NCBI RefSeq assembly: GCF_001431295.2
Contig: NZ_LKAJ02000001.1
Span: forward strand, 124,001-188,000
DNA from: Candidatus Berkiella aquae
GTDB lineage: Bacteria; Pseudomonadota; Gammaproteobacteria; Berkiellales; Berkiellaceae
Reading direction: 5' to 3'
Length of the DNA: 64,000 bases
Numbering within the stretch: position 1 is the stretch's first letter; each line of letters begins with the position of its first letter. Of this stretch, positions 36,178-45,323 are shown piece after piece. The translations under genes were made by a program, and so were the position numbers. The notes under the pieces are model-generated. The model was not told where the DNA came from and did no database searches. It worked only from the letters and a program-made list of their open reading frames with translations.

Positions 36178-37710
36178 TTACAAGAGTACATTTCTTAATA
36201 TACGCTTTTCTTCTGTGGTGATTGCAAGAGGTTGATTGCGAGTGCTGGTTCTGGCAATAGGCGTATAAACATTGGTTGTTTCAAATAAAGTGGGCTGATA
36301 GGAAGAAGATGAAAGTTTCAGTTGGCAAAAAGTGTCAGACAAGGTATCAAGCCAATCGGGTGTTCTATTTTCTTTTTCTTCTTCAAGCGGTAAACCATCC
36401 ATTTTTCGTTTTATCAAACGAACGGTATCACTATGAAGATTCGCTTTGGCGATGCTGATGAGACGATCATAAAAACGGGGTTCCATTTTTATATCTTGAT
36501 TGAATAATTCTCGTATTATTGAGTTAAAGCCAAACGCTACAGCCATTTCAAGTAGATCCCGCTTAACAGAAAGGCGCAATATAGCGTGCGCCGCTGTGAT
36601 TAATTCTAAAGCAATCGCCTCATGCCGATGTTGCATTGCTATTTTTATTGCCGATTGCACGGTCTGTGATGAGCAAAGCAAATCTGGATGCTTAGCAAAC
36701 AGGGTAACTAAAGGTAGGTTTCCTTGCTTAGCAGCAATCAGCACAATTTGTTGGATGGTGACACTATTAAATGATTTAGGAGCAAGTTCATAGGCTTTGG
36801 TTACAATCGTATCGTTGTCCTTTTCGGTTGCAAAAATAACCGCTAAACGAATATCAGGAGCGAATCGATTATGATTGGCTCCGCGTAAGGTTAAGGTCAG
36901 GATCTCAGGATAGTTTTTAGTAATTGCTGTACTGACTACTTTTTTTAAGGTGAAAGCAATGACTCTGTCAGCGGGGAGGTGGAAAAACTGAGCAACAATT
37001 TTAGTAAAACCACCATCGGCTGCTAACATGAGTGCACTGCGTCTTGTAGAGGCATCAAAAGCTTGTGGTTTATGGGTAAGCAATAGATTGAAAATCAGAT
37101 GATGGCCTGTTTGTGCACATAAAATAGCCGCTTTGGATAGCATCGGTGTGGCAAAGGCTGTTTTGTGATTTTCCAGGTGTTCACGCACAAAGTGCGTATT
37201 ACCCAATGCGCTTGCAAAGTGCAAGCCTTGGGTATGAATGTTAAGTTGTCTTTTGGTATATTCAGCGAGCGCGGTGGGCTCAATCGGCACAGGTTCTTGT
37301 GGTATTGTTCTGCCGACACATAACAACAAGCCTTGTAAACAATCTATTTGTGCTTCATTTAATTGAACGGGTTGTGTTTGGTTATAGCAAGCATTGACAA
37401 AATGGATAAATGATAAATCCTGTTCTTTTAACAGCGTTGAGGTCGCTTGATAGAGCTGTAGAAAAAGCTTCTTGGGATCCTGTTTCATTACCGTTCTTTT
37501 TTGTGCAGCAATGGGTGCGAAATAGGTATTGACTGCCTCGCGCCAAGTGCCAGCATGATTAAATAAATCGTATCCTCTGCGTGAAGTAAGTGAAAGATTA
37601 AATAAAGTTTTCAGGGGAATATCGGTATGAATAAGATGTTCGGTCAAGAGTAGTTGTACTTCAAATGGTAAAATATCCCAGATGGATTCTGATGACATAT
37701 CTAATGACAT
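36178..37710 (-). CDS. F-box protein with ankyrin-like repeats
   Basis: A 510-residue protein; ATG 37710 has a strong AAGGAGG 5 bases upstream, so the upstream in-frame start at 37794 is rejected. Residues about 7-62 form an F-box (IWDILPFEVQLLLTEHL, TLFNLSLTSRRGYDLF, TWREAV). From about 170 on, ankyrin-like helical pairs repeat every 33 residues or so (FASALGNTHFVREHLENHK, AAILCAQTGHHLIFNLLLTH, ALMLAADGGFTKIVAQFF). F-box plus ankyrin is an architecture known from Legionella AnkB-type effectors that recruit the host SCF ubiquitin ligase. The tail is EEKRILRNVLL. Confidence 0.82.
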   Translation of the reverse strand: MSLDMSSESIWDILPFEVQLLLTEHLIHTDIPLKTLFNLSLTSRRGYDLFNHAGTWREAVNTYFAPIAAQKRTVMKQDPKKLFLQLYQATSTLLKEQDLSFIHFVNACYNQTQPVQLNEAQIDCLQGLLLCVGRTIPQEPVPIEPTALAEYTKRQLNIHTQGLHFASALGNTHFVREHLENHKTAFATPMLSKAAILCAQTGHHLIFNLLLTHKPQAFDASTRRSALMLAADGGFTKIVAQFFHLPADRVIAFTLKKVVSTAITKNYPEILTLTLRGANHNRFAPDIRLAVIFATEKDNDTIVTKAYELAPKSFNSVTIQQIVLIAAKQGNLPLVTLFAKHPDLLCSSQTVQSAIKIAMQHRHEAIALELITAAHAILRLSVKRDLLEMAVAFGFNSIIRELFNQDIKMEPRFYDRLISIAKANLHSDTVRLIKRKMDGLPLEEEKENRTPDWLDTLSDTFCQLKLSSSSYQPTLFETTNVYTPIARTSTRNQPLAITTEEKRILRNVLL

Positions 37711-38056
37711 AATTGCCTCCTTGGCAAATAATCCACTGTTATTTTTATTATGATGTGGACAGGATTTTTTAATATTACGTTCAAGCAATATCAAAATTTA
37801 TTTATTGAGGCAAGAACTTCCATTCAAAATTTTTATTTAAATGGAATGCATTTAATAAAAATGAATATAAACAGGAACTTGAAAAAAGTGGGTATAAAAA
37901 TTGCTATTGTTGAAATGGTAGCGCAAGAGAAGGTCCGGAAATACTTAAAAATCACGGGAAATTACTAAAAATACAAAAAGTCAGCCGGCTTATTTTTTTA
38001 CTACAAATGAAACTTATGATAGACTTTGCTACTCGTATTTTTGATAGTTTCTGCTG
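37711..38056. other. Divergent intergenic spacer
   Basis: Very AT-rich 346 bases between the F-box/ankyrin gene and the TauE/SafE gene, probably holding both promoters. One ORF (37750-37968, 72 codons) overlaps the upstream region but has no ribosome-binding site and an A/T-driven composition, so it is not called. Confidence 0.55.
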
Positions 38057-38815
38057 ATGTTTGATTTAACCTTATTCCAGTCTATCGTGTTACTGGTATG
38101 TGCTTTTTTGGTCGGATTTAGTAAAACGGCAGGCACAAGCTTAAGCTCGGTGATCATTCCCATTATGGTTGATGCCTTTCCTGCTAAAGAAGCCACCGGT
38201 ATTCTAAGCCTCGCTTTTTTCTTTGCAACCTTTCATGCCGTCTACCATTATCGTCATTATGTACGATGGCATTATTTTCCGATGCTTGCACCAGGCGTGA
38301 TAACGGGGTTATTCGTTGGTACTTGTTTTATGCAAGATGCCTCTAACGATAGTATTAAACTCATCATTGGCATGATTATCTTGACAATGTTGGCATTTAA
38401 TGCAATTCAAAGTGAAGTTGCATCTTCTTTCGCGCCTAAGAAAAATTTCTTCATTGCTAGCCTTTTTGGCATGGTGATAGGCTTTAGCTCCGTGTTAGCC
38501 AATTCAGGTTCACCGATATTGGCCATCTATTTACTCATGCAAAAAGAAGATAAATTCCATTTAATAGGCACGCTTTCCGTGTTCTTTTTCTTTGTTGATG
38601 TGATTAAAATTCCTATCAACCTTTGGTCTGAAGTAGTGACGTACACCAGTTTAAAGCTAAGTTTAGTGATGATGCCTTTAATGATCGTTGGCGGTTTTGC
38701 AGGCATTGCTTTTCTAAGATGGATCTCCAATCAACAGTTTCGTCGTTTGGTAGAATGGCTCAGCTTTGCCGGTGGCATCAAACTCGTTTTTAGACCCTTA
38801 ATGAATCTATTGTAA
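38057..38815 (+). CDS. TauE/SafE (TSUP) family membrane transporter
   Basis: A 252-residue inner-membrane protein with about seven helices. The family signature lies in helix 1 (LLVCAFLVGFSKTAGTSLSS) and is repeated near the middle (GMVIGFSSVLANSGSPILAIYLL), reflecting the internal duplication typical of the family. Members export sulfite, sulfoacetate and other organosulfur compounds or related anions; the substrate here is unknown. The length matches the family. It is followed by a strong hairpin terminator. Confidence 0.92.
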   Translation: MFDLTLFQSIVLLVCAFLVGFSKTAGTSLSSVIIPIMVDAFPAKEATGILSLAFFFATFHAVYHYRHYVRWHYFPMLAPGVITGLFVGTCFMQDASNDSIKLIIGMIILTMLAFNAIQSEVASSFAPKKNFFIASLFGMVIGFSSVLANSGSPILAIYLLMQKEDKFHLIGTLSVFFFFVDVIKIPINLWSEVVTYTSLKLSLVMMPLMIVGGFAGIAFLRWISNQQFRRLVEWLSFAGGIKLVFRPLMNLL

Positions 38816-38816
38816 A

Positions 38817-38843
38817 CGTTCCAGTGGCATTGCCACTGGAACG
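38817..38843. terminator. Bidirectional terminator between convergent genes
   Basis: CGTTCCAGTGGCA and TGCCACTGGAACG form a perfect 13-bp inverted repeat around a single base, directly after the TauE/SafE stop. It is followed by TCTTATTTTT on the plus side and sits 11 bases before the end of the convergent caspase-like gene. Confidence 0.8.
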
Positions 38844-38854
38844 CTATCTTATTT

Positions 38855-39730
38855 TTACGCTAGTTTTAAAAGAGGCGCATGCATTTCTTTATACTGATGT
38901 TCTCTTTCTTGCCGAGCTTGCGTTTGTCGTAATGGATAACGGCTTTGTGCTGCTCTATAAGAAGGAAGAACGGGTACACTCTTAGGCAGTAAACCTTCAT
39001 AAGAAATATCTGGCTTTTGCACAAAAGAATTGGTTCTTAACCATGAATAAAGTGAAGTGCGCAATTTGGTTAATTGGCTACGAGAGTTACTATAAAGGGT
39101 ATCAAGAACACTTTTAAAGCCGTTCTTTTTTACTTCAGCTAAAAAGGAGGCAGTCATTGCTCCTTGGTATTTACCGCTAAGAAATGCATCTGCAGATGTT
39201 TGGTTATCTTGACAACCGCTTAACATCACTGTATAGCCATGTGGCCGCTCTGTGGTGATCTTGGTGGTGGGTTTGTCTATATTATTTTTTAAATCGAAAA
39301 CGGACGCGGAATGGCAGCAATCCATGATTGCAGCAAGTTTCACGCCATAGGGTAAGTTTTGCAGTATTTTCTTTAATTCATCATCGGTAATGTCAGTAAT
39401 CTCGCCATCAGAGATTGCACAAATGGTTTCATCTCGACCATCAGGCTCATCCGCATTTAAATCGCGAGTATAGGAACCATGACCACTATAATGGAAGAAA
39501 ATCTCATCACCAGGTTGTGCGTTATCAACAATCTTTCTCAACTGCGCAAGAATATTTTCCCGAGAAGGAGTATAGTTTGCCCTTGCATAATCATCTGAAA
39601 TTAAGGTGATATCAGTGTAGCCATTTTTTTGCAGTTCTTGTCTCATTGCCAACATATCATTGGCACACCCATTGAGTCGATTTGAAGTGCCAATATAATT
39701 AATGCCAATCAACAATGCTTTTTTAGCCAT
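38855..39730 (-). CDS. Caspase-fold protease (type I metacaspase-like, peptidase C14)
   Basis: A 291-residue protein. It starts directly with the caspase fold: KKALLIGINYI, LNGCANDMLAM, the catalytic His84 in HYSGHGSY and the catalytic Cys139 in DCCHSAS, with MLSGCQDNQTSAD after it. The p20-like part occupies residues 1-210; the C-terminal 80 residues are basic and variable. Metacaspases cleave after Arg/Lys, often calcium-dependent. There is no signal peptide or extra sensor domain. It could act in bacterial regulated cell death or be delivered to the host; its neighbours do not decide. Confidence 0.92.
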   Translation of the reverse strand: MAKKALLIGINYIGTSNRLNGCANDMLAMRQELQKNGYTDITLISDDYARANYTPSRENILAQLRKIVDNAQPGDEIFFHYSGHGSYTRDLNADEPDGRDETICAISDGEITDITDDELKKILQNLPYGVKLAAIMDCCHSASVFDLKNNIDKPTTKITTERPHGYTVMLSGCQDNQTSADAFLSGKYQGAMTASFLAEVKKNGFKSVLDTLYSNSRSQLTKLRTSLYSWLRTNSFVQKPDISYEGLLPKSVPVLPSYRAAQSRYPLRQTQARQEREHQYKEMHAPLLKLA

Positions 39731-40027
39731 GTCAGATCTCCTTGTGATTGTCTTCCTATCTATTTATTCAGCCATCATTGCATGACGGCTGCTGAACATA
39801 GAGCAAACACCTCTTTGCAGTATGTTCAATTGTCAATATGCAATGAATCACATCTTCTTCGCAACCATTTTTCATCATGCGTTGAAGCATTGTTTTTAAT
39901 GAGCAACATAAATGATTTATAAAAAACGTTGATTTATATAGAAAGTGATACAATTAGTGTGTGAACTAAAATGTTTTATTTGGGTTAAACTCTGTGTAAA
40001 AATGCAGTCAATAGATTGGGAAAAAAT

Positions 40028-40654
40028 ATGTTACGTCATAAACATCAATGGTTATTATGGGCTAATGAAATACAAGGCATTTCGCAAGCCGGATTAACCT
40101 ACGCTAAAGATCCTTTTGATTTACAACGTTACCAACGTTTACAACAATTAGCAGCTGAAATGGTTGCCTATCAATCATTTGATGCTTTTGAAAAAATTCA
40201 ACAATTATTTGCCAGCGAAAAGCACTATCTGACACCCAAACTAGATGTGCGTGTTGCCATTATCCAAGAAGAAAACATTCTTTTAGTCAAAGAAATATCT
40301 GATGGAAAATGGTCATTACCCGGTGGCTGGGCAGATGTGAATGAATCACCCGCTGAAAATGGCATCAAAGAAGTCTTGGAGGAAACCGGTTTGCAAGTGG
40401 CGATCACTAAATTATTTGCTTTATTTGATAAGCTCAAGCACACCCACCCACCAGAGCTACCGCATGCTTATAAAGCCTTTTTTCTAGGGGAGATTATCGG
40501 CGGTGAAATCAAAACCAGTATAGAAACAACACAAGTCCAGTTCTTTCATAAAGACGAATTACCCGTGTTATCGATAAATCGAGTGACGCCTGCGCAAATC
40601 GCATTGGCTTTTACCCATTATCAAAATAAAACCTTAGCCACTGATTTTGATTGA
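40028..40654 (+). CDS. Nudix hydrolase with N-terminal NUDIX-associated domain
   Basis: A 208-residue enzyme. The first 60 residues match the helical domain that precedes Nudix in ADP-ribose/nucleoside-diphosphate-sugar hydrolases (WLLWANEIQGISQAGLTYA, DPFDLQRYQRL). The Nudix box is GGWADVNESPAENGIKEVLE, then ETGL, with Lys instead of the usual Arg before the first catalytic Glu. It probably hydrolyses ADP-ribose or a similar nucleoside diphosphate derivative in the cytoplasm. ATG 40028 is preferred over in-frame TTG 40016. Confidence 0.92.
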   Translation: MLRHKHQWLLWANEIQGISQAGLTYAKDPFDLQRYQRLQQLAAEMVAYQSFDAFEKIQQLFASEKHYLTPKLDVRVAIIQEENILLVKEISDGKWSLPGGWADVNESPAENGIKEVLEETGLQVAITKLFALFDKLKHTHPPELPHAYKAFFLGEIIGGEIKTSIETTQVQFFHKDELPVLSINRVTPAQIALAFTHYQNKTLATDFD

Positions 40655-40667
40655 ACAATATAGGTAA

Positions 40668-41105
40668 ATGATGATTACATCAGAAATAGCCATCAAAAAA
40701 ATAAAAGCAATACTATCAACGTATATTTTGCGACATAAAAATCAATCTTTTAGCTGGGTTGCGCAAGCTGAAATAGCATTAAATCAATTTTCCTATCGTT
40801 TTTTATTGGAAGGACATTTAGCAAAAGCGTATTCAGTGCAAGAAATACGAAATTATGTATTAGCAGAAATTTCGCCGCAATTTGTTACCACGGCTAAATG
40901 GCTTATCGGCTTGAAGGGTGCGAGTGATTTACGGGCCGATCTTGAAAATGAAGTTAAGCGTTGGCCTCAAGATGAACTAGAATTTTCCTCTCCATCTTCT
41001 CCTTCTACACCCAATTACAGCGCCTTAAATCATTGGGAAAAATTGTTTACTGACGCACAAGAATCTGCAGAAAAGAACCCAAAAGATCGTTTGTCCTTTA
41101 ATTAA
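40668..41105 (+). CDS. Hypothetical protein downstream of the Nudix gene
   Basis: A 145-residue helical protein of no recognised family, 13 bases after the Nudix stop and thus probably co-transcribed. Two start codons lie in tandem (ATG 40668 and 40671); the second has better spacing to the AGG upstream. The C-terminal 50 residues are Ser/Pro-rich (FSSPSSPSTP) and end NPKDRLSFN. There is no signal peptide or membrane helix. It may be an effector or a helper of the hydrolase; nothing decides. Confidence 0.65.
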   Translation: MMITSEIAIKKIKAILSTYILRHKNQSFSWVAQAEIALNQFSYRFLLEGHLAKAYSVQEIRNYVLAEISPQFVTTAKWLIGLKGASDLRADLENEVKRWPQDELEFSSPSSPSTPNYSALNHWEKLFTDAQESAEKNPKDRLSFN

Positions 41106-41205
41106 GCACGATCAAAATTGAATTTTTCTGCTTTTTGATGCTAAATGGGGCATCTCAAGAGATAGATATTAGTTATTTATATTAATAAAAATAAAAGGGC
41201 CTGCT

Positions 41206-42417
41206 ATGATCATTCAACCTAAAATTCGCGGCTTTATCTGTACAACAGCGCATCCCCAAGGCTGCATGCAAAGTGTTAATGAACAAATCGACTATGTAAA
41301 ACAACATGGCTTATTATCTCAAGGACCTAAAAAGGTTTTAATTATCGGTGCTTCTACAGGCTATGGCTTGGCGAGCCGCATTGCAGCGGCCTTTGGTGCA
41401 AATGCAAAGACTATCGGTGTTTTCTTTGAAAAAGAGGCAGAGGGCAAAAGAACCGCTTCAGCGGGTTGGTATAATAGTGCAGGTTTTGAAAATGCAGCCA
41501 AGCAAAAAGGCCTCTATGCCAAAAGTATTAATGGTGATGCTTTTTCCGATGAGATAAAAGCGAAAACGATAGAGCTGATTCAACAAGACTGGCAAGGCGG
41601 TGTTGATTTGGTCGTTTACAGCTTAGCATCACCTCGGCGCAAACATCCTAAAACGGGCGAACTCTTTAATTCTACTTTAAAACCAATTGGTCAATCCTAT
41701 ACCAGTAAAACGATTGATGTGATGAGTGGTCAAATCTCAGACATTACGTTGCCACCAGCAAGCGAGCAGGACATTGATCAGACCGTCACCGTGATGGGGG
41801 GCGAAGACTGGCAAATGTGGATAGACGCTTTGCTAGAAGCCGATGTACTGGCGGCAGGGGTTAAAACCATTGCCTATTCTTATATTGGTCCCCAATTAAC
41901 GTACCCAATTTATCGTGAAGGAACGATTGGTAAGGCAAAAAATCATCTTGAAGCAACCGCTCACCATTTGAACAAAACACTGAGCGCTATTGATGGTCAA
42001 GCTTTTGTTTCGGTTAATAAAGCACTTGTCACGCAAGCAAGCGCTGCCATTCCTGTTGTGCCTTTGTACATTTCTTTGCTTTATAAAGTGATGAAAGAAA
42101 AACAATTGCATGAAGGCTGTATTGAGCAAATCGTTCGCTTATTCCAAGATAGGCTCTATAGCGGCAATTCACAGGTTCCTGTTGATGCTCAGGGTTTAAT
42201 TCGTATTGATGATTATGAAATGAAACCCGATGTACAAGCTGCCGTGTCCCAGTTATGGGAACAAGTGAACAGTGAAAACGTGATGAGCATTTCCGATTTA
42301 GCAGGGTATCGTCATGAATTTCATAAATTATTTGGCTTTGAAGTGAGTGGGATTGATTATCAGGCAGAATGTGAACCCGAAGTCAGTATTGCTTCATTAC
42401 AGGAGATGGTGAGCTGA
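41206..42417 (+). CDS. fabV: Trans-2-enoyl-ACP/CoA reductase FabV
   Basis: A 403-residue NADH-dependent enoyl reductase of the FabV type, which completes each elongation cycle in fatty acid synthesis. It shows the family start MIIQPKIRGFICTTAHPQGC, the nucleotide motif GASTGYGLASR (48-58), LVVYSLASPRRKHP, and the active-site region YSYIGPQLTYPIYREGTIG with the Tyr and the following Lys. The length matches the family. FabV is resistant to triclosan compared with FabI; no fabI was seen here. A 126-bp palindromic repeat follows two bases after the stop. Confidence 0.97.
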   Translation: MIIQPKIRGFICTTAHPQGCMQSVNEQIDYVKQHGLLSQGPKKVLIIGASTGYGLASRIAAAFGANAKTIGVFFEKEAEGKRTASAGWYNSAGFENAAKQKGLYAKSINGDAFSDEIKAKTIELIQQDWQGGVDLVVYSLASPRRKHPKTGELFNSTLKPIGQSYTSKTIDVMSGQISDITLPPASEQDIDQTVTVMGGEDWQMWIDALLEADVLAAGVKTIAYSYIGPQLTYPIYREGTIGKAKNHLEATAHHLNKTLSAIDGQAFVSVNKALVTQASAAIPVVPLYISLLYKVMKEKQLHEGCIEQIVRLFQDRLYSGNSQVPVDAQGLIRIDDYEMKPDVQAAVSQLWEQVNSENVMSISDLAGYRHEFHKLFGFEVSGIDYQAECEPEVSIASLQEMVS

Positions 42418-42418
42418 T

Positions 42419-42544
42419 ATACTCTTCGCATTCGAATTTTAGGTTTTGTTGGCAGCTCTCACTCACCCCCGTCATGCACTAAGTGTGCACTCCGGGGGCT
42501 TCACTCGTTTGCCGCCTCACCTAAAAATCGACTACTTTGAGTAT
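42419..42544. repeat. 126-bp palindromic (MITE-like) repeat element
   Basis: Terminal inverted repeats of 26 bases, ATACTC...CGAATTTTAGGT (42419-42444) and ACCTAAAAATCG...GAGTAT (42519-42544), differ mainly in a 5-base patch. The interior is also palindromic: ACCCCCGTCATGCAC and GTGCACTCCGGGGGC form a GC-rich inner stem. It sits directly after fabV and may end its transcript. The form is that of a non-autonomous, hairpin-forming dispersed repeat; only one copy was noticed here. Confidence 0.75.
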
Positions 42545-42566
42545 AAACAACTCACCTTGCCACCTT

Positions 42567-43631
42567 TTAAAGACGTCGTTTTCTTAAGATCGATTTGATG
42601 GTTTCTTGATTAGTTGTGGCTTTTGCCGAAGAGTGGGGAACGGTTGCCTTGGGTGAATTGCTCGTGGGTAGTGTCTTCTCAATCAAGGTTGTGGTTGATG
42701 ATGGTGAGACAAGCGGTGTCTGTGCTTCTTGTCTTGATTGATGGAGTTTTTCACACAACAAAGCGGCACCGCTGAAGCCCATCACATACAAGCCCATCAT
42801 AGGCCAAGGCGACATGCAAAGACCCATTCCAACCAAACACAGTGCCAATATGGTATAGGTAAACGTTGAGAATCTGTTTGCAGGAGTGGCAATCTGATTT
42901 TTAAGCTCAGGATTCTTTTTCAAAAAACGCTTAAGCGGTTTTTCTTGATCGTTTCTGACAGGTGCAGGTCGTTTTTGTTCTTCTCTTAATTTATTTCTAA
43001 GATTAAACAAACGCTTGCCGTTTTGGGTATCTAATTCAGCAAAATTGACTTTGCGAGCAGGCTTAAGTAAAGAGATCAGATCGTTAGCAGTTTTAGGATA
43101 TTTCCCTGCGAGTGCCTTAATATTTTTAATGTTCGCTTGACGACACAGCCAAGTATTAACCGCCTTAGGTTCACTCAATCTAGCGGTTGCAGGCTTAATG
43201 GCTAATCTGGGTTCTGCTTGATAATAAGCGGGATATTGCTGTTGTAAGAAGGCTTTTAATTCTCGACCGTTATCGGTATCCCATAATCCACCACCTAAGG
43301 TTGATGAGATTAACAAGCAAGGCACCCGCCAAAAACGCAGCGGTAGTTGTGCTCCTGCATCGGCACTACCGTAACTTGGGAAAAGTTCGCGAATACGTTG
43401 CACAACATTTTGCGGTAATTCTGTAGAAAAAGCTTTTAGGAAAAGGCCTATGGGATAAGGTCCTATCTTCTTTTCTAATAAGCCAAAAAAAGGAAACCAG
43501 GTGTTTGCATAGGTAGAAGAGTTGCCTGATGATTGATAAAAAGGCATCCCATTGATGGTAATCATTTCATAAGCAGGTATGCCTGTATGAACAATATGAG
43601 CAATTTGTAAGGTTTTCGCAGAGCGTGGCAT
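42567..43631 (-). CDS. Hypothetical membrane-associated effector-like protein
   Basis: A 354-residue protein; ATG 43631 has AGGA 8 bases upstream (GTG 43634 is in frame). The N-terminal 130 residues form a compact domain with FYQSSGNSSTYANTWFPFFG and LPLRFWRVPCLLISSTLGGG, which I cannot assign. The middle is basic. Two membrane helices lie near the C-terminus (about 262-300: YTILALCLVGMGLCM, MGLYVMGFSGAALL), followed by a Ser/Thr-rich tail ending SILRKRRL. Such a late helical hairpin plus basic tail is common among membrane-targeted effectors. Confidence 0.7.
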   Translation of the reverse strand: MPRSAKTLQIAHIVHTGIPAYEMITINGMPFYQSSGNSSTYANTWFPFFGLLEKKIGPYPIGLFLKAFSTELPQNVVQRIRELFPSYGSADAGAQLPLRFWRVPCLLISSTLGGGLWDTDNGRELKAFLQQQYPAYYQAEPRLAIKPATARLSEPKAVNTWLCRQANIKNIKALAGKYPKTANDLISLLKPARKVNFAELDTQNGKRLFNLRNKLREEQKRPAPVRNDQEKPLKRFLKKNPELKNQIATPANRFSTFTYTILALCLVGMGLCMSPWPMMGLYVMGFSGAALLCEKLHQSRQEAQTPLVSPSSTTTLIEKTLPTSNSPKATVPHSSAKATTNQETIKSILRKRRL

Positions 43632-43679
43632 CACAACTTTCCTAGCATAATTGAGAAGGCGCTCATGTTAGCAGCAAAG

Positions 43680-45323
43680 CTAGCTTTGAACTAGTGTAGA
43701 TCCTAAAGTTCGAATGACAGCATTTGCGGTTTGCATTCCTTGCCAAAAAGCTTCTTCAAATAAGGAAAGACCGCTCATATCGGAATGGGCAAAAAAGAGT
43801 TTACCTTGTGCGCGTTGGAGCTGCTGGCGTTCGCGCCAAACAAGGTGGGGGGTAGGGCAAATCATGCCGTGCCCTAATACACGGTATTGAATATCGCTGA
43901 TAAGGAGTGATATCCCAGGGTGCATATTTTCTAAATCATTGACAATATGTTGTCGCCATTCTTGTGGAGTGCGATTGAGCGCTGTTTGTCTTGCAAGTTT
44001 GGGGGTAACATCGTCCAAAGGCAAATAATAGGTAATAACCGTGTTATGCCGTCTTGCTTGTAAGGATTGATGCTTTGCATGAATATAACCTAAAGAAGGG
44101 CTGTAATAGGAAACATTATCCCAAGCAATATCAGCACCATTTCTTTTGGGTTCACCTGTTAAAGTGATATTTGCCACTATCCATGGGGCATATTGCAGTT
44201 TATCATGGTTTGCAAAGCAGGGAGCAAAATCAAGATGACAGATTTGTTTTGCCACAAAACGAGGAATAGCCATAATGACATAATCGGCAAGATAAGCAGC
44301 CGATTGCTGACTTTTGCCATCAAAATAATGGATAGCTATTTTTTCATCTTGGACTTGTACGTTATAAACTAAACAATCAGTTTGAATTTTGTCTTGAAAG
44401 CCTTTGGCTAATTGGTTAACCAGAAAGCCATTTCCTTCTGGCCAAACCAGAATGGCATCATCATCGCCATTAGCAATGCGAGGGCGTCTGGCGGCAAAAT
44501 AATGAATACCTGCCCAGGCAGAAACCGTATCAATGCCACCGCCGAAATCATCGCGGCAACAATAGTTGATATACCAACGCAAGTAAGGGGAATAAAAATG
44601 TTGTTGATTCAAGAAATCGGCCATGGTGAGAGCATCCAACCGCACAAAGCTTTCATCGGTTGAAGATAAATCAACCGGGATAGCAAACGCATTACGGCCA
44701 TCCACTCCCTTGATATGCTTGTAATATTTCATTAATGCAAAGAAACGCTCTATTTCTGCTTGCTCAGCGGGTGTTAAGCCTTGATGCGGCACTAAACCTT
44801 CTTGCCAAGAGCCATTTAAATAAAGACGTTCTTTTAAATCATGGCATAAATAAAATTCATTATAATAAGGCAACCCTTGCTGATTAAACCCCGTGATAAT
44901 ATTAGCTGCTTGTAGAAAAGGGTATAAAAATGCACTTTCCTCACTTAACACGGGTAAATAATGGGCTCCCCAAGGAAAGGCAGAGACATCATTCTGGCCA
45001 CTTGCAGCGTTGCCACCGATGATAGATTCTAATTCTAAAACTCGAAAATCTCTGATCCCTTGTTGTTGAAGGTGCAAGGCAGCGCTAAGACCTGCAACCC
45101 CACTACCGATAATCGCCACTTGTGTTCGGTATGTCTTTTGCACGGGCGGGAAAGCAGCGTTACGTAATCGATGAGCATATTCGGGTGATATCCCTTGAGA
45201 TGTTATTCTAGGCGCGGAAAAAGCTTGTTGATAAGCATATTTTCCTAAAGGCCACGCCAGTGCCCCAAGCCCTGCTAAACCCAGCCATTTGAGGAATTGA
45301 CGGCGAGAATGGCTATCCGACAT
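43680..45323 (-). CDS. Tat-exported FAD-dependent amine-oxidase-like protein
   Basis: A 547-residue flavoprotein. The N-terminus is a textbook twin-arginine signal (SRRQFLKWLGLAGLGALAWP). The FAD site is VAIIGSGVAGLSAAL near residue 70, followed by LELESIIGGNAASG, as in flavin-containing amine oxidases. It is thus folded in the cytoplasm and exported to the periplasm. Its ATG lies inside the last 11 bases of the spermidine-synthase-like gene, so the two are translationally coupled, suggesting action on the same polyamine-like compound. The substrate is unproven. Confidence 0.88.
   Translation of the reverse strand: MSDSHSRRQFLKWLGLAGLGALAWPLGKYAYQQAFSAPRITSQGISPEYAHRLRNAAFPPVQKTYRTQVAIIGSGVAGLSAALHLQQQGIRDFRVLELESIIGGNAASGQNDVSAFPWGAHYLPVLSEESAFLYPFLQAANIITGFNQQGLPYYNEFYLCHDLKERLYLNGSWQEGLVPHQGLTPAEQAEIERFFALMKYYKHIKGVDGRNAFAIPVDLSSTDESFVRLDALTMADFLNQQHFYSPYLRWYINYCCRDDFGGGIDTVSAWAGIHYFAARRPRIANGDDDAILVWPEGNGFLVNQLAKGFQDKIQTDCLVYNVQVQDEKIAIHYFDGKSQQSAAYLADYVIMAIPRFVAKQICHLDFAPCFANHDKLQYAPWIVANITLTGEPKRNGADIAWDNVSYYSPSLGYIHAKHQSLQARRHNTVITYYLPLDDVTPKLARQTALNRTPQEWRQHIVNDLENMHPGISLLISDIQYRVLGHGMICPTPHLVWRERQQLQRAQGKLFFAHSDMSGLSLFEEAFWQGMQTANAVIRTLGSTLVQS

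Noticed and set aside
37750-37968. 72-codon plus-strand ORF before the TauE/SafE gene
   Set aside because: Overlaps a divergent promoter region, very AT-rich, Ile/Lys/Asn-dominated, no ribosome-binding site.
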